From Avoscillospira sp045652125 (GTDB lineage: Bacteria; Bacillota; Clostridia; Oscillospirales; Oscillospiraceae): 64,000 bases of DNA. The notes beneath the pieces were generated by a model. It was given only the letters and a program-made list of their open reading frames with translations. It ran no database searches and was not told where the DNA came from. The position numbers and the translations under genes are program-made. Positions 8,134 through 16,069 of the stretch are shown one piece after another. Position 1 is the first letter of the stretch, and every line of letters starts with the position of its first letter. The DNA lies in contig JAZRTT010000023.1 in assembly GCA_045652125.1 (NCBI GenBank), positions 36,089 to 100,088 of the forward strand, given 5' to 3'.

Positions 8134-9897
8134 ATGCCCGATGTTTTGTTTATAAATGCAACAGAAAAACAGGATATCAATAAAGAAATCAATGGAACAT
8201 TGCTTTTGGCAACGAAGCTACTGCAGGTTGGTATCGATACAGAAATTTTGAGATTTTGTCAAGTGTCATCATATGCAGAGAAAAAGAACTATCTTAATTT
8301 CATACACGATATGGTTAACCGCATTTTGTCGCTTCACCCTAAGTGTGTGTCATTCTACACGTTATGGCCTTATTTCCATATCATGTTGAGGCTTGCTAAA
8401 GAGATCAAGGCAGCAAACCCTGAGATTATCACAATAATGGGCGGCCCACAATCTTCTGCCACAGCCAAACAAACCCTTATGGCGGCTGACTATGTGGATT
8501 TTATTTGCGTTGGTGAAGGTGAGGATGTTGTTGTTCCGTTCTTCAAATTGTTATTGGAGAAAAAGTTTGAGCAATTGCCAACAATTCCTGCACTGTATTA
8601 TAGAAAAGACGGAGAAATTATCCATAATTCGTTGGAGGTTCCTCTTTGTGATCTGAATGCATTGCCATACTGGGATGATCGGCTTTATTTAGACAAAGGA
8701 AATGAATTGGAAGATAAACTTACTTCTGATACATATTTTATGCCCATTGATGCTGGGCGTGGATGTCCCTATAACTGTACCTTTTGCTCTGCGAGTCTGA
8801 TTTGGAAGAGAACTTATCGATTGAAATCTCCTGATCGAATTGTAGAAGATATTAAATACTACAACAGGAAGTTCGGTATCCGTAGCTTTTGGTTTTCTCA
8901 TGATGCATTTACTACAAATAACCGTTTGGTGGAAGCAGTCTGCGATAAAATCTTAGAAGAAAAACTGGATATCAAATGGAGATGTTCGACTCGGATTGAT
9001 TGCATAAGTAAAGAATTGATTTTGAAGATGCAGCGTGCCGGTCTGACAGAGATTGAACTCGGCGTGGAAACTGGCTCAGAGCGAATGCAGAAAATCATTA
9101 AAAAGCGCCTGAATTTAAGCAAAGCGGAGGAAATGATTAATTTTCTGCTGGAAAACGGAATTAATACAACGTTGTTTTTTATGTATGGATTTCCAGAGGA
9201 AACACACGAGGATTTGAATCAGACGTTGGAACTGCTGTTTTCCATGCTGGATAGGGGTGTAGATTACGCCAACATGAACTTTTGTCGTTTTAATCCCAAT
9301 ACAGCTATTACGGAGCAGTATATGGATCAATTAGTTTTGGATCCTCAAATTAAGGTCCTTTCACGCCAGATTTTTGGATATGAGGAAGAGTTGAATCTAA
9401 TCAAACAGCATCGAGAATTGTTCCCTTTCTTTTATCATCTTCACACTCCTGTTAGAGATGAATTTCAGTATTTAATATTGTTGGAATACCTTTACCGTAT
9501 TTTCCCCAACTCTATCCGTTTTGTCAGGGCTTTGTATCAAGGAGATTATCTAAGGTTTTATCGAGATTTTGTGGCAAATAATGCTGAAATCTTTAGCGAG
9601 GATATTGACGGCATAATCTCTACCATCAAAGCTGATCCTGTAACGATTATTAGAAATACCATAAAAGGATTTTCCTTACCCTATGAGGAACAACTGAGCG
9701 AACTACTTCGTTATGAGTATGATCGTCGAAGAATTTCCAAATTGGATGGAGATGTAACGGAGAAAATTACTTATGGCTTCAGCTTCCTTGACTTTCTCCG
9801 AAAACGACCTATCGAGCAATATTGTAGTGCAAAATCAGTTATTCTATTTCAAAAAAGCGGTAATACAACAAAAGCACATTTAGTTGATATTCTTTGA
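8134..9897 (+). CDS. B12-binding domain radical SAM protein
   Basis: 587 residues. An N-terminal cobalamin-binding-like Rossmann domain (about 1-150, with IMGGPQSSA and ICVGEGEDVV) is followed by a radical SAM barrel whose cluster motif GCPYNCTFC is near residue 213, then GVETGSERMQKIIKKR, and a helical C-terminal domain ending near ELLRYEYDRRR that resembles the tails of DUF4080-type relatives. Such enzymes do methylations or other radical chemistry; the substrate cannot be told here. The start follows AAAAAGGAGG, 8 bases before the ATG. The gene stands alone, is AT-richer than its neighbours and is bounded by two long hairpins, so it may be transferred DNA. No precursor peptide gene is recognisable beside it. 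Confidence 0.85.
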   Translation: MPDVLFINATEKQDINKEINGTLLLATKLLQVGIDTEILRFCQVSSYAEKKNYLNFIHDMVNRILSLHPKCVSFYTLWPYFHIMLRLAKEIKAANPEIITIMGGPQSSATAKQTLMAADYVDFICVGEGEDVVVPFFKLLLEKKFEQLPTIPALYYRKDGEIIHNSLEVPLCDLNALPYWDDRLYLDKGNELEDKLTSDTYFMPIDAGRGCPYNCTFCSASLIWKRTYRLKSPDRIVEDIKYYNRKFGIRSFWFSHDAFTTNNRLVEAVCDKILEEKLDIKWRCSTRIDCISKELILKMQRAGLTEIELGVETGSERMQKIIKKRLNLSKAEEMINFLLENGINTTLFFMYGFPEETHEDLNQTLELLFSMLDRGVDYANMNFCRFNPNTAITEQYMDQLVLDPQIKVLSRQIFGYEEELNLIKQHRELFPFFYHLHTPVRDEFQYLILLEYLYRIFPNSIRFVRALYQGDYLRFYRDFVANNAEIFSEDIDGIISTIKADPVTIIRNTIKGFSLPYEEQLSELLRYEYDRRRISKLDGDVTEKITYGFSFLDFLRKRPIEQYCSAKSVILFQKSGNTTKAHLVDIL

Positions 9898-9939
9898 TAT
9901 ACGGGCACATAAATACGGATCATACGGTGCTTCATCAGT

Positions 9940-9980
9940 AAAGAGCTAACTGATTTTGATAAAGTCAGTTAGCTCTTTAT
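9940..9980 (+). terminator. Terminator of the radical SAM gene
   Basis: A perfect 14-bp stem AAAGAGCTAACTGA/TCAGTTAGCTCTTT with an 11-base loop, followed by an AT-rich TATAGTATTTAT tail. Confidence 0.75.
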
Positions 9981-10064
9981 AGTATTTATACAACCTGCTC
10001 AATATAGTCTGAGACGTCTTTCATGATACCGCGAAAATTTGAAGATAGTTGCGGTTCGGTCTGC

Positions 10065-10092
10065 TTGCTTTTTGACGAAAATGTGTTAAAAT
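10065..10092 (+). promoter_or_regulatory. ylmH promoter
   Basis: TTGCTT (10065-10070), 16-base spacer, TAAAAT (10087-10092) with an upstream TG (extended -10). Confidence 0.5.
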
Positions 10093-10113
10093 AAAAAACC
10101 GAGGCGAAGTGAT

Positions 10114-10899
10114 ATGGATAAGCAAAAACAAATTGCAAAAGTTGCAGAAAATGACGAGGATCGGGTTTTGTTTGCTCGAATCTATGATCGCTTGACCGGA
10201 GCAGAACATAAGAATACTCCGGGGGTGACCTGCTTTCTTTCTCCGCGCGAACAGATCCTGACCGGACGGATGCTGCCTCATATGGATATTCGTTTTTTCG
10301 GTGGGAGTCCCGAAGCGGAACGGGCTATGGCCTGTTGGCTGCCTGATTATCTGGACGAAACATTTCTTTACGCTGACGATGGGCCTGCTGCGGCAGTCCG
10401 GGCAACCTTTCGGAAGCAGGATACGCTGACCCACCGGGATTTCTTGGGCAGTCTTATGGGCTGCGGAATTAAACGAGAGACTGTGGGCGACATATATGTG
10501 GGAGAAGGGGTCTGTGATTTTCTGGTAACACGGGAAATATTGCCCTTTGTTCTGGATAATTTAACTGAAGCAGGAAGAACTAAGCTGTATCTGGAACAGA
10601 TTCCATTAAACAATTTGCAAATAGTGCAAACTATAAGCAAAGAGTATAAAGATACTGTTTCTTCTCTGCGGCTGGATGCCATTGTCGGTTCAGCCTTTCG
10701 AATGGCGAGAGGAAAAGCCGTTGCATTGATTGAAGCAGGGAAAGTCACGCTCAATGATTTACCCTGCCTGAAGCCGGATAAACAGCTCTCAGAAGGGGAT
10801 AAGATATCGGCTCGAGGTTATGGCAAGGCGATTTTAAGGCAGGTATGCGGCATAACGAAGAAAAATAGAATATCCATTCTATTGGAAGTATATTTATAG
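10114..10899 (+). CDS. ylmH: YlmH-type S4-domain RNA-binding protein
   Basis: 261 residues with the YlmH layout: an N-terminal alpha/beta part (VTCFLSPREQ, the HMDIRFFGG segment), a middle domain with LTHRDFLGSLMGCGI and VGDI, and a C-terminal S4 domain (about 180-250: LRLDAIVGSAFRMARGKA, then the SEGDKISARGYGK strand). S4 domains bind RNA; YlmH relatives have been linked to the ribosome and to cell division in Gram-positives. Here it is not beside the ftsZ-divIVA cluster but is followed 9 bases later by a DUF896 gene. Confidence 0.87.
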   Translation: MDKQKQIAKVAENDEDRVLFARIYDRLTGAEHKNTPGVTCFLSPREQILTGRMLPHMDIRFFGGSPEAERAMACWLPDYLDETFLYADDGPAAAVRATFRKQDTLTHRDFLGSLMGCGIKRETVGDIYVGEGVCDFLVTREILPFVLDNLTEAGRTKLYLEQIPLNNLQIVQTISKEYKDTVSSLRLDAIVGSAFRMARGKAVALIEAGKVTLNDLPCLKPDKQLSEGDKISARGYGKAILRQVCGITKKNRISILLEVYL

Positions 10900-10908
10900 G
10901 GGTGTAAA

Positions 10909-11109
10909 ATGGAACAAAGCAGAATCGATCGAATAAATGAGCTGGCCAGAAAGTCCAGAGCAGAAGGGCTGACAGAGGAAGAACTTGCGGAACAGGCCGT
11001 TCTGCGGCGAGAGTACATTGACAGCGTAAAAGCATCTCTGGTATCGCATTTAGAAAGCACTTATATCGTGGATGAAAAGGGAAATAAACGAAAACTGACC
11101 GAGAAATAA
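10909..11109 (+). CDS. DUF896 (UPF0291/YnzC) small protein
   Basis: A 66-residue charged helical protein. RIDRINELARKSRAEGLT and the following EQAVLRREYIDSVK are the hallmark of the YnzC family, a two-helix bundle of unknown role that in Bacillus is linked to the SOS operon. It starts 9 bases after ylmH with GGGGTG before the ATG and is probably co-transcribed. A terminator follows. Confidence 0.9.
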   Translation: MEQSRIDRINELARKSRAEGLTEEELAEQAVLRREYIDSVKASLVSHLESTYIVDEKGNKRKLTEK

Positions 11110-11117
11110 GAAACAAC

Positions 11118-11151
11118 AAAACCGTCCTCGTAGTATTACGGGGACGGTTTT
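11118..11151. terminator. Bidirectional terminator
   Basis: AAAACCGTCCTCGTA and TACGGGGACGGTTTT pair (one G-U) with a short loop. It ends the ylmH-DUF896 transcript and overlaps the 3' end of the convergent DUF1294 gene. Confidence 0.85.
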
Positions 11152-11408
11152 AACATGATGCAAACCCAAAATGATAATTGCAAAATCACGCAAACAGGAA
11201 TGCCAACAGTAAAACGAATTTTTTTGGTTTTGTGATGAAATAAAACCATTCCGCAAAGGCAGCTCGGACTGCCGCCCAACAAACTGAGAAGTAAAAGGAG
11301 CGACTCCGGGATCCGAAAACGGTGCTGTATGGCTTTTTTCTTATCCAGATGCATAAGAAGGAAGGTCAGTGCATTGATTAAAATCAGATAGAGCCAAAGT
11401 GCAGTCAT
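11136..11408 (-). CDS. DUF1294 small membrane protein
   Basis: 90 residues with membrane segments near 5-20, 38-52 and 68-85. The MHLDKKKAIQHRFRIPE stretch, LLGGSPSCLCGM and the FHHKTKKIRFTVGIP run are the DUF1294 signature. Its function is unknown. AAGGA precedes the ATG. The start is only 26 bases from the divergent lipoprotein start, so the promoters must lie inside the opposite coding regions. Confidence 0.85.
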   Translation of the reverse strand: MTALWLYLILINALTFLLMHLDKKKAIQHRFRIPESLLLLLSLLGGSPSCLCGMVLFHHKTKKIRFTVGIPVCVILQLSFWVCIMLKPSP

Positions 11409-11434
11409 AAGAAATATCCTTAGGAGGTGGATTT

Positions 11435-11944
11435 ATGAAGGTTATTTTGGTGGTAGGCATGTTGCTGATATTTCTGACAGGTTGTGGTGTTCAGACAGCG
11501 CAGTGGGAGACAATAGGGGATTTCACACCTGAGATGGACAGTATTCTTGCTTCTGAGCTATACGGGATTACCACGGCCTTGCCGGAAACAGCAATCACCG
11601 ATTCGTCTGAAAACCGCCGCTGCTACGAATTAAATGACTTACAGATAGAGGTCAGTACATTCTTTGCTTCCGATGCGGAAACGGCAATTAAAAACTTATC
11701 CGGCTTTTCAATGGACAAATTGACTGTTCTTCAGACAGAACGCTTCAGTATGCCGGAATATCAGTTTGCGTGGTTCAGTCAAACGGAAGAAGGCGGCAGA
11801 CTATGCCGAGCTGATTTAGTTATGGACGGGATGGTCTGCTATTCCATCGTCTGCAGTGCAGCGGAGGATGCGGGGGATACTGTTTGGGAGGAAGCCACCC
11901 AGGTATTTTCCTCTTTTGGTCTTTCGCCGGCAAAAAAGGTCTAA
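11435..11944 (+). CDS. Putative lipoprotein of unknown function
   Basis: 169 residues with a lipoprotein signal: a hydrophobic run of about 14 residues then the lipobox LTGC at residues 14-17, so the mature protein should be anchored outside the membrane through Cys17 after Lgt action (lgt is at 30476). The rest is a small alpha/beta domain that I do not recognise. AGGAGGTGG precedes the ATG. It is divergent from DUF1294 and convergent with the phosphatase. Confidence 0.7.
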   Translation: MKVILVVGMLLIFLTGCGVQTAQWETIGDFTPEMDSILASELYGITTALPETAITDSSENRRCYELNDLQIEVSTFFASDAETAIKNLSGFSMDKLTVLQTERFSMPEYQFAWFSQTEEGGRLCRADLVMDGMVCYSIVCSAAEDAGDTVWEEATQVFSSFGLSPAKKV

Positions 11945-11956
11945 AATATCGATTGA

Positions 11957-12406
11957 TTAAAGAAGCTCATTGAGCAGTGCAATACATCCGGCCATAACAT
12001 CATTCCAGGTTGTGGCAAAGTCACCGGTATACCAAGGATCTGCGACATTTCGGCTGCTGCCTGCATGCTCCAACAGCAAGGAGACCTTGTTATCCGGGTC
12101 AGCTCCGATTATCCGGTACAGATTTCGAAGGTTGGATGTGTCCATGCAAATGAGATAATCGAAATAGTCGTAGTCGTGCTTTGTGGCTTGTCTAGCTGTT
12201 TTTTCTTCACAGGAAATACCGTTCTCGGCTAATATTTTTCTGACAGGCGGGTAGACGGGATTGCCAAGTTCTTCCCGGCTGACTGCTGCTGAAGCAATCT
12301 CAAAGCGATGGGACATACCGCTCTTTTTTACAAGGTCTTTCATGATGAACTCAGCCATTGGGCTGCGGCAAATATTGCCGTGGCAAATGAATAGGATCTT
12401 TATCAT
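11957..12406 (-). CDS. Low-molecular-weight protein tyrosine phosphatase
   Basis: 149 residues. The P-loop CHGNICRSP near residue 8 has the catalytic Cys and Arg, and the general-acid loop is DPWYTG near residue 118, both diagnostic for the LMW-PTP fold. It dephosphorylates protein Tyr/Arg phosphates in the cytosol; the target is unknown. The start at 12406 (MIKILFICHG) follows AGGAG; reading further upstream would run into the tRNA genes. It lies downstream of two tRNA-Ser genes, separated from them by a terminator. Confidence 0.9.
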   Translation of the reverse strand: MIKILFICHGNICRSPMAEFIMKDLVKKSGMSHRFEIASAAVSREELGNPVYPPVRKILAENGISCEEKTARQATKHDYDYFDYLICMDTSNLRNLYRIIGADPDNKVSLLLEHAGSSRNVADPWYTGDFATTWNDVMAGCIALLNELL

Positions 12407-12433
12407 GTTTGGATACTCCTCGTTATATATCAT

Positions 12434-12466
12434 AAAAAGCACCAAGCTGTTGCTTGGTGCTTTTTT
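12434..12466 (-). terminator. Terminator of the tRNA-Ser transcript
   Basis: On the minus strand AAGCACCAAGC, a short loop, GCTTGGTGC and five T residues. It lies 2 bases after the CCA end of tRNA-Ser(GCT). Confidence 0.85.
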
Positions 12467-12467
12467 A

Positions 12468-12558
12468 TGGCGGAGTGGGAGAGATTCGAACTCTCGCACG
12501 CTTTTACACGCCTACTCCCTTAGCAGGGGAGCCCCTTCGGCCTCTTGGGTACCACTCC
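12468..12558 (-). tRNA. tRNA-Ser (anticodon GCT)
   Basis: A 91-base class II tRNA with encoded CCA. The acceptor stem is GGAGTGG/CCACTCC. The anticodon stem-loop is CTCCC-CTGCTAA-GGGAG with GCT in the loop, followed by a long variable arm typical of serine tRNAs and a T loop with GTTCGAATC. It reads AGC/AGT codons. Confidence 0.95.
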
Positions 12559-12582
12559 AAATCAAAAAACAACTGGAAAGAG

Positions 12583-12671
12583 TGGCGGAGAGAGTGGGAT
12601 TCGAACCCACGGCACATTGCTGTGTCACTGGTTTTCAAGACCAGCTCCTTAAACCGCTCGGACATCTCTCC
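12583..12671 (-). tRNA. tRNA-Ser (anticodon TGA)
   Basis: An 89-base class II tRNA with encoded CCA. The acceptor stem is GGAGAGA/TCTCTCC. The anticodon stem-loop is CTGGT-CTTGAAA-ACCAG with anticodon TGA, then a long variable arm and a T loop with GTTCGAATC. It is transcribed first, 24 bases before tRNA-Ser(GCT). Confidence 0.95.
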
Positions 12672-12695
12672 GAATATCTCTCAGAGACGTTGCTA

Positions 12696-12724
12696 ATTTT
12701 ACCACAAGTGGGTATAGATGTCAA
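12696..12724 (-). promoter_or_regulatory. tRNA-Ser operon promoter
   Basis: Minus strand consensus TTGACA (12719-12724), 17-base spacer, TAAAAT (12696-12701) with TGG upstream. It lies about 25 bases before the first tRNA, as expected for a stable-RNA promoter. Confidence 0.8.
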
Positions 12725-12760
12725 TCCTCATTTTCAAATATATGGCCCGGAAAATAATGG

Positions 12761-12788
12761 AAAAAGCGGCACCCGAAGGTGCCGCTTT
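12761..12788 (-). terminator. Terminator of the SLH protein gene
   Basis: Minus strand AAAGCGGCACC, TTCG loop, GGTGCCGCTTTTT. Confidence 0.9.
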
Positions 12789-12805
12789 GAAGGAACGAGA
12801 AAAGC

Positions 12806-14482
12806 TTAGTGGGCAATGCTGGCTTCCACGATGTCCTGATAGTACCAAGCGTTCACGGGATTGTCAACGTAATTCTTGGTGTCCTTGGTATTGCAGTCAG
12901 TACGGTCCAAAACGCGGTTCATGATTGCAGAAACCTCAGCACGGGTGATGGTGGCATCGGGCATAAAGGTGTTGCCGCCGTAACCCTTGATCCAACCCAT
13001 GGAGACAGCCTGAGCGATCTCATCATAATAGGGGTGGGAAGTGGAGACATCATTGAACTTGCAGGTGTAATCCTTGCCGGTCTGATAGAAAGCAGCAATC
13101 ATGGAAACAACTTCTGCACGAGTAATGGCCTTGTTGGGGTAGAAGTTGCCGCCATTAGCGGTTTCGATCACGCCTGCGTTTGCCAGAGTGGATACAGCAA
13201 CGTTGTACCATGCATCATTTGCCACATCAGCAAAAGTGTTGTTGGATGCGTAGTATTCCTTGGAGCTCTTGACATCCATCAAGCGATAGAGCATGGTGGC
13301 AAACTCGGCACGGGTGATGTTGCCCTCGGGACGGACATAGCCCTTGCCATAGCCCTTGAGGTAAGCAACATGCTCAGTTGTCAGAGCAGGTGCCTTTTCG
13401 GAGATCCACTTAGCTTCGTAGACTGCACATTCGGTAGCCTTAGCAGGAACCTTGGGGCTCCATCCGCCGAAACGATAACCCTTGCGGACAGGATCCTTGA
13501 CAGTGGGAATGGTTGCACCGTTGCGAACATTCTTGACAATGTCACGGAAAACGGTCTCGCCGGGGACGCCATCGGTAAAGGTAATCTTATGGACATGGTG
13601 AGAGTTGCACTTGGAGTAGCCGGCACCAACCAGTTCATATACAGCGTAAATGGTAGCATCGGCAGCAGGCATGGTGTAGGTTGTGTACTTAGAATCCTTA
13701 TCGGCAAAGTATCCATTCTTGCGGTTGGATTCGGCATTGCGCCAGCCGACAAACTCGTACTTCATACCATAGGGAGCAGTAGGAGTGGGTGCAGAAATGC
13801 GGACTTTCTTGCCTGCGGCGAATTCGCCGTAAAAGTCAGAATCGCTGTCGAAATAGCACTCGGCCCAGAAATCGGTTTCATCCCAACTGCTGTCAAACCA
13901 CCAGCTGTCATTCAGCCAGAAATCATCGCAGTCGCAATCATACCAATGTTTTTCACACTCAAAGTCATACCAGTCGTCGCAGTCACAATTGTATTTATGG
14001 CCGCAGTTGTAATCCCAGTTCCAGTAATTGTTGATAACATAGGCGCCAACGTAGAGATTGTACTCTTTGCCAATAATGGGACGGTCGCAGTCATGATCCC
14101 AATCATAGTCCCAATCCCAGTCCCAATCAAAGTCGTCGTCAGTCTCTTCCCAAATGGGGTAGAGGACAACGGTGCCGGCGGTTTTGCCAACGATAGAAGC
14201 AAAATTCTCCAGAGTCAAGGTCTGTGTAACAGCGCTGAAGGTTGCAACAGTGCTCTCCTCGGTCAGAGCCCAACCCAAGAATTCTTTGCCGGGCTTGTTG
14301 CCGGGAACTGTAAAGTCCAGGGTAATGTAATCACCGTCAATATAGGCGGTGACGCCTCTTCCGGTCACAGTAAAGTCATATTCGGTCTCAGCATCTTCCG
14401 TGGCAGATGCACTGATGGTAAAGATACCAACCAGCAAGGTGAGGACCAGCAACAGGGTCAAGAAGCGTTTGCTAGTTTTCAT
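12806..14482 (-). CDS. Secreted SLH-domain protein with Asp/Trp/Cys-rich segment
   Basis: 558 residues, cell-surface. A signal peptide (about 1-27, ending SASA) is followed by an InlB/Listeria-type beta repeat (FLGWAL... LYPIW, to residue 111), then about 108 residues (112-219) made largely of Asp, Trp, Tyr and Cys with DWDWDWDYDWD and CDCDD motifs. Another beta repeat follows (EFVGWRN... YAVYEL) and a third partial one (FGGWSP). The end holds three SLH domains (about 370-558) with ITRAEFA, ITRAEVV and ITRAEVS motifs that bind cell-wall polymers. The start follows GGAGG; an upstream in-frame ATG lacks a signal peptide. The acidic aromatic stretch suggests metal binding, but this is inference. 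Confidence 0.85.
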   Translation of the reverse strand: MKTSKRFLTLLLVLTLLVGIFTISASATEDAETEYDFTVTGRGVTAYIDGDYITLDFTVPGNKPGKEFLGWALTEESTVATFSAVTQTLTLENFASIVGKTAGTVVLYPIWEETDDDFDWDWDWDYDWDHDCDRPIIGKEYNLYVGAYVINNYWNWDYNCGHKYNCDCDDWYDFECEKHWYDCDCDDFWLNDSWWFDSSWDETDFWAECYFDSDSDFYGEFAAGKKVRISAPTPTAPYGMKYEFVGWRNAESNRKNGYFADKDSKYTTYTMPAADATIYAVYELVGAGYSKCNSHHVHKITFTDGVPGETVFRDIVKNVRNGATIPTVKDPVRKGYRFGGWSPKVPAKATECAVYEAKWISEKAPALTTEHVAYLKGYGKGYVRPEGNITRAEFATMLYRLMDVKSSKEYYASNNTFADVANDAWYNVAVSTLANAGVIETANGGNFYPNKAITRAEVVSMIAAFYQTGKDYTCKFNDVSTSHPYYDEIAQAVSMGWIKGYGGNTFMPDATITRAEVSAIMNRVLDRTDCNTKDTKNYVDNPVNAWYYQDIVEASIAH

Positions 14483-14693
14483 GATTTGTTCCTCCGGTTC
14501 ATGTGGTTTTTTCAGTAATGCAGTCGAAAACGGTAACACTACTGAGAATAATTACCTATGGTCATTCTAACAGAAATAGAATCATTTGGCGATTACAAAT
14601 TGTAACAATTGAGCGTTTCTTACTATAAAATTTAAAAAATTATTTGTGTTGTGAGTATTTTTACACTACAGTATATGGTATTGGAACGAAAAT

Positions 14694-14720
14694 AAGAGCC
14701 GATTCCGAAGATCGGCTCTT
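14694..14720 (-). terminator. Terminator of glk-pgi
   Basis: AAGAGCCGAT/ATCGGCTCTT stem with a 7-base loop, followed on the minus strand by ATTTTCG. Confidence 0.8.
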
Positions 14721-14758
14721 ATGAAATATAGGTAAAGACATAAAGTTGAATGGTTGAA

Positions 14759-16042
14759 TCAGCAGCCGGGTTTCCCCAAAAGTTGGAACATATTTTTCTT
14801 ATAGGCTTCCACACCGGGTTGGTTAAAGGGATTCACACCGGACATGTAAGCACCGACTCCACAGGCAAATTCAAAGAAATAGATCAGACGGCCAACTTCT
14901 TCTTCACAGATCTCGTCTATATACAGAACAGAAACAGGAACGCCGCCGTCAATATGTGCTTTTTTTGTCCCCTCCATCGCCTTGGTGTTGACGAAATGAA
15001 GTTCCTTTCCTGCCAGATAGTTCAGACCATCCAAATCGGAATCCTCACCGGGGACGGTCAGGGAAGTACGGGATTTTTCAAAGAAAACGACGGTTTCCTG
15101 CAGAATTCGTTCGCCATCTTGAATATACTGCCCCATAGAGTGCAGGTCGGCAGTAAGATCCACAGAAGCAGGGAAGATACCGATCCGGTCTTTTCCCTCA
15201 GACTCGCCGTAGAGCTGCTTCCACCATTCGGCCATAAACCGGAAGGAGGGTTCATAGGCGGCCAGAACTTCAATTTTCTTGCCTTGTGCATACAGAGCCT
15301 GACGTTGAGCAGCGTACTGGGCGGCAACGGAGTCAACGCCCTTGGTCAGACAGTCCTCACGCTCCAGCTGTGCGCCGTGCATCAAAGCTTCAATATCAAT
15401 ACCGGCGACGGCGATGGGCAAAAGGCCGACAGCGGTAAGGACGCTGTAACGGCCGCCAACATTATCAGGAACCACAAAGGTTTCATAACCTTCGTTGTCA
15501 GCCATGGTTTTTAGTGCACCCCGTGATTTGTCGGTGGTGGCATAGATGCGTTTTTTAGCACCTTCTTTGCCGTATTTCTTTTCCAACAGGGTCTTAAAGA
15601 TGCGGAACGCAATGGCAGGTTCGGTGGTTGTGCCGGACTTGGAAATGACGTTGACGGAGAAGTCACGGTCTGCGATCATAGTGATGGTTTCGGCAATGGC
15701 GTCGGCAGACAAACCGTTTCCTATGAAATACACATCGGGTGTGGCTTTTTCCAGAGCGTTGTAGTTGGGGCTTTTGAGCAGCTCAATTACGGCACGGGCC
15801 CCCAGATAAGACCCACCGATGCCGATTACGACCAGAGCTTTGGAATTTGCCTGAATGTTCTTGGCAGCAGTCTGAATTCTTGCGAATTCCTCTTTATCGT
15901 AGTGAACGGGAAGGTCGACCCAGCCAATAAAATCATTGCCTGAACCGGTACCGTTTATCAGGGTATCGATGGCTTCGGCACAGAGGGTCTTGTTGGTGTT
16001 CGGGCAGAAGCCCACGGCTCCGCTTCGATCTAATTTTAACAT
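14759..16042 (-). CDS. pgi: Glucose-6-phosphate isomerase
   Basis: Interconverts glucose-6-phosphate and fructose-6-phosphate in the cytosol. Seen: GIGGSYLGARAV near residue 73, the phosphate-binding SKSGTTTEPAIAF near residue 134, VPDNVGGRYSVL near residue 192 and the C-terminal GVNPFNQPGVEAYK. At 427 residues it is slightly shorter than the Bacillus enzyme. AGGAGG precedes the ATG. It lies 27 bases downstream of the ROK kinase gene, forming a glucose phosphorylation-isomerisation operon. Confidence 0.95.
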   Translation of the reverse strand: MLKLDRSGAVGFCPNTNKTLCAEAIDTLINGTGSGNDFIGWVDLPVHYDKEEFARIQTAAKNIQANSKALVVIGIGGSYLGARAVIELLKSPNYNALEKATPDVYFIGNGLSADAIAETITMIADRDFSVNVISKSGTTTEPAIAFRIFKTLLEKKYGKEGAKKRIYATTDKSRGALKTMADNEGYETFVVPDNVGGRYSVLTAVGLLPIAVAGIDIEALMHGAQLEREDCLTKGVDSVAAQYAAQRQALYAQGKKIEVLAAYEPSFRFMAEWWKQLYGESEGKDRIGIFPASVDLTADLHSMGQYIQDGERILQETVVFFEKSRTSLTVPGEDSDLDGLNYLAGKELHFVNTKAMEGTKKAHIDGGVPVSVLYIDEICEEEVGRLIYFFEFACGVGAYMSGVNPFNQPGVEAYKKNMFQLLGKPGC

Positions 16043-16069
16043 CGTATTCCTCCTAAGTGTGATCTGTGG

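Noticed and set aside
12407..12499. N-terminal extension of the tyrosine phosphatase
   Set aside because: The extra residues are translated from the tRNA-Ser terminator and gene; a proper ribosome site precedes 12406.
12809..14518. 569-codon plus-strand open frame opposite the SLH protein
   Set aside because: Antisense shadow; the minus strand has a signal peptide, SLH motifs and a ribosome site.
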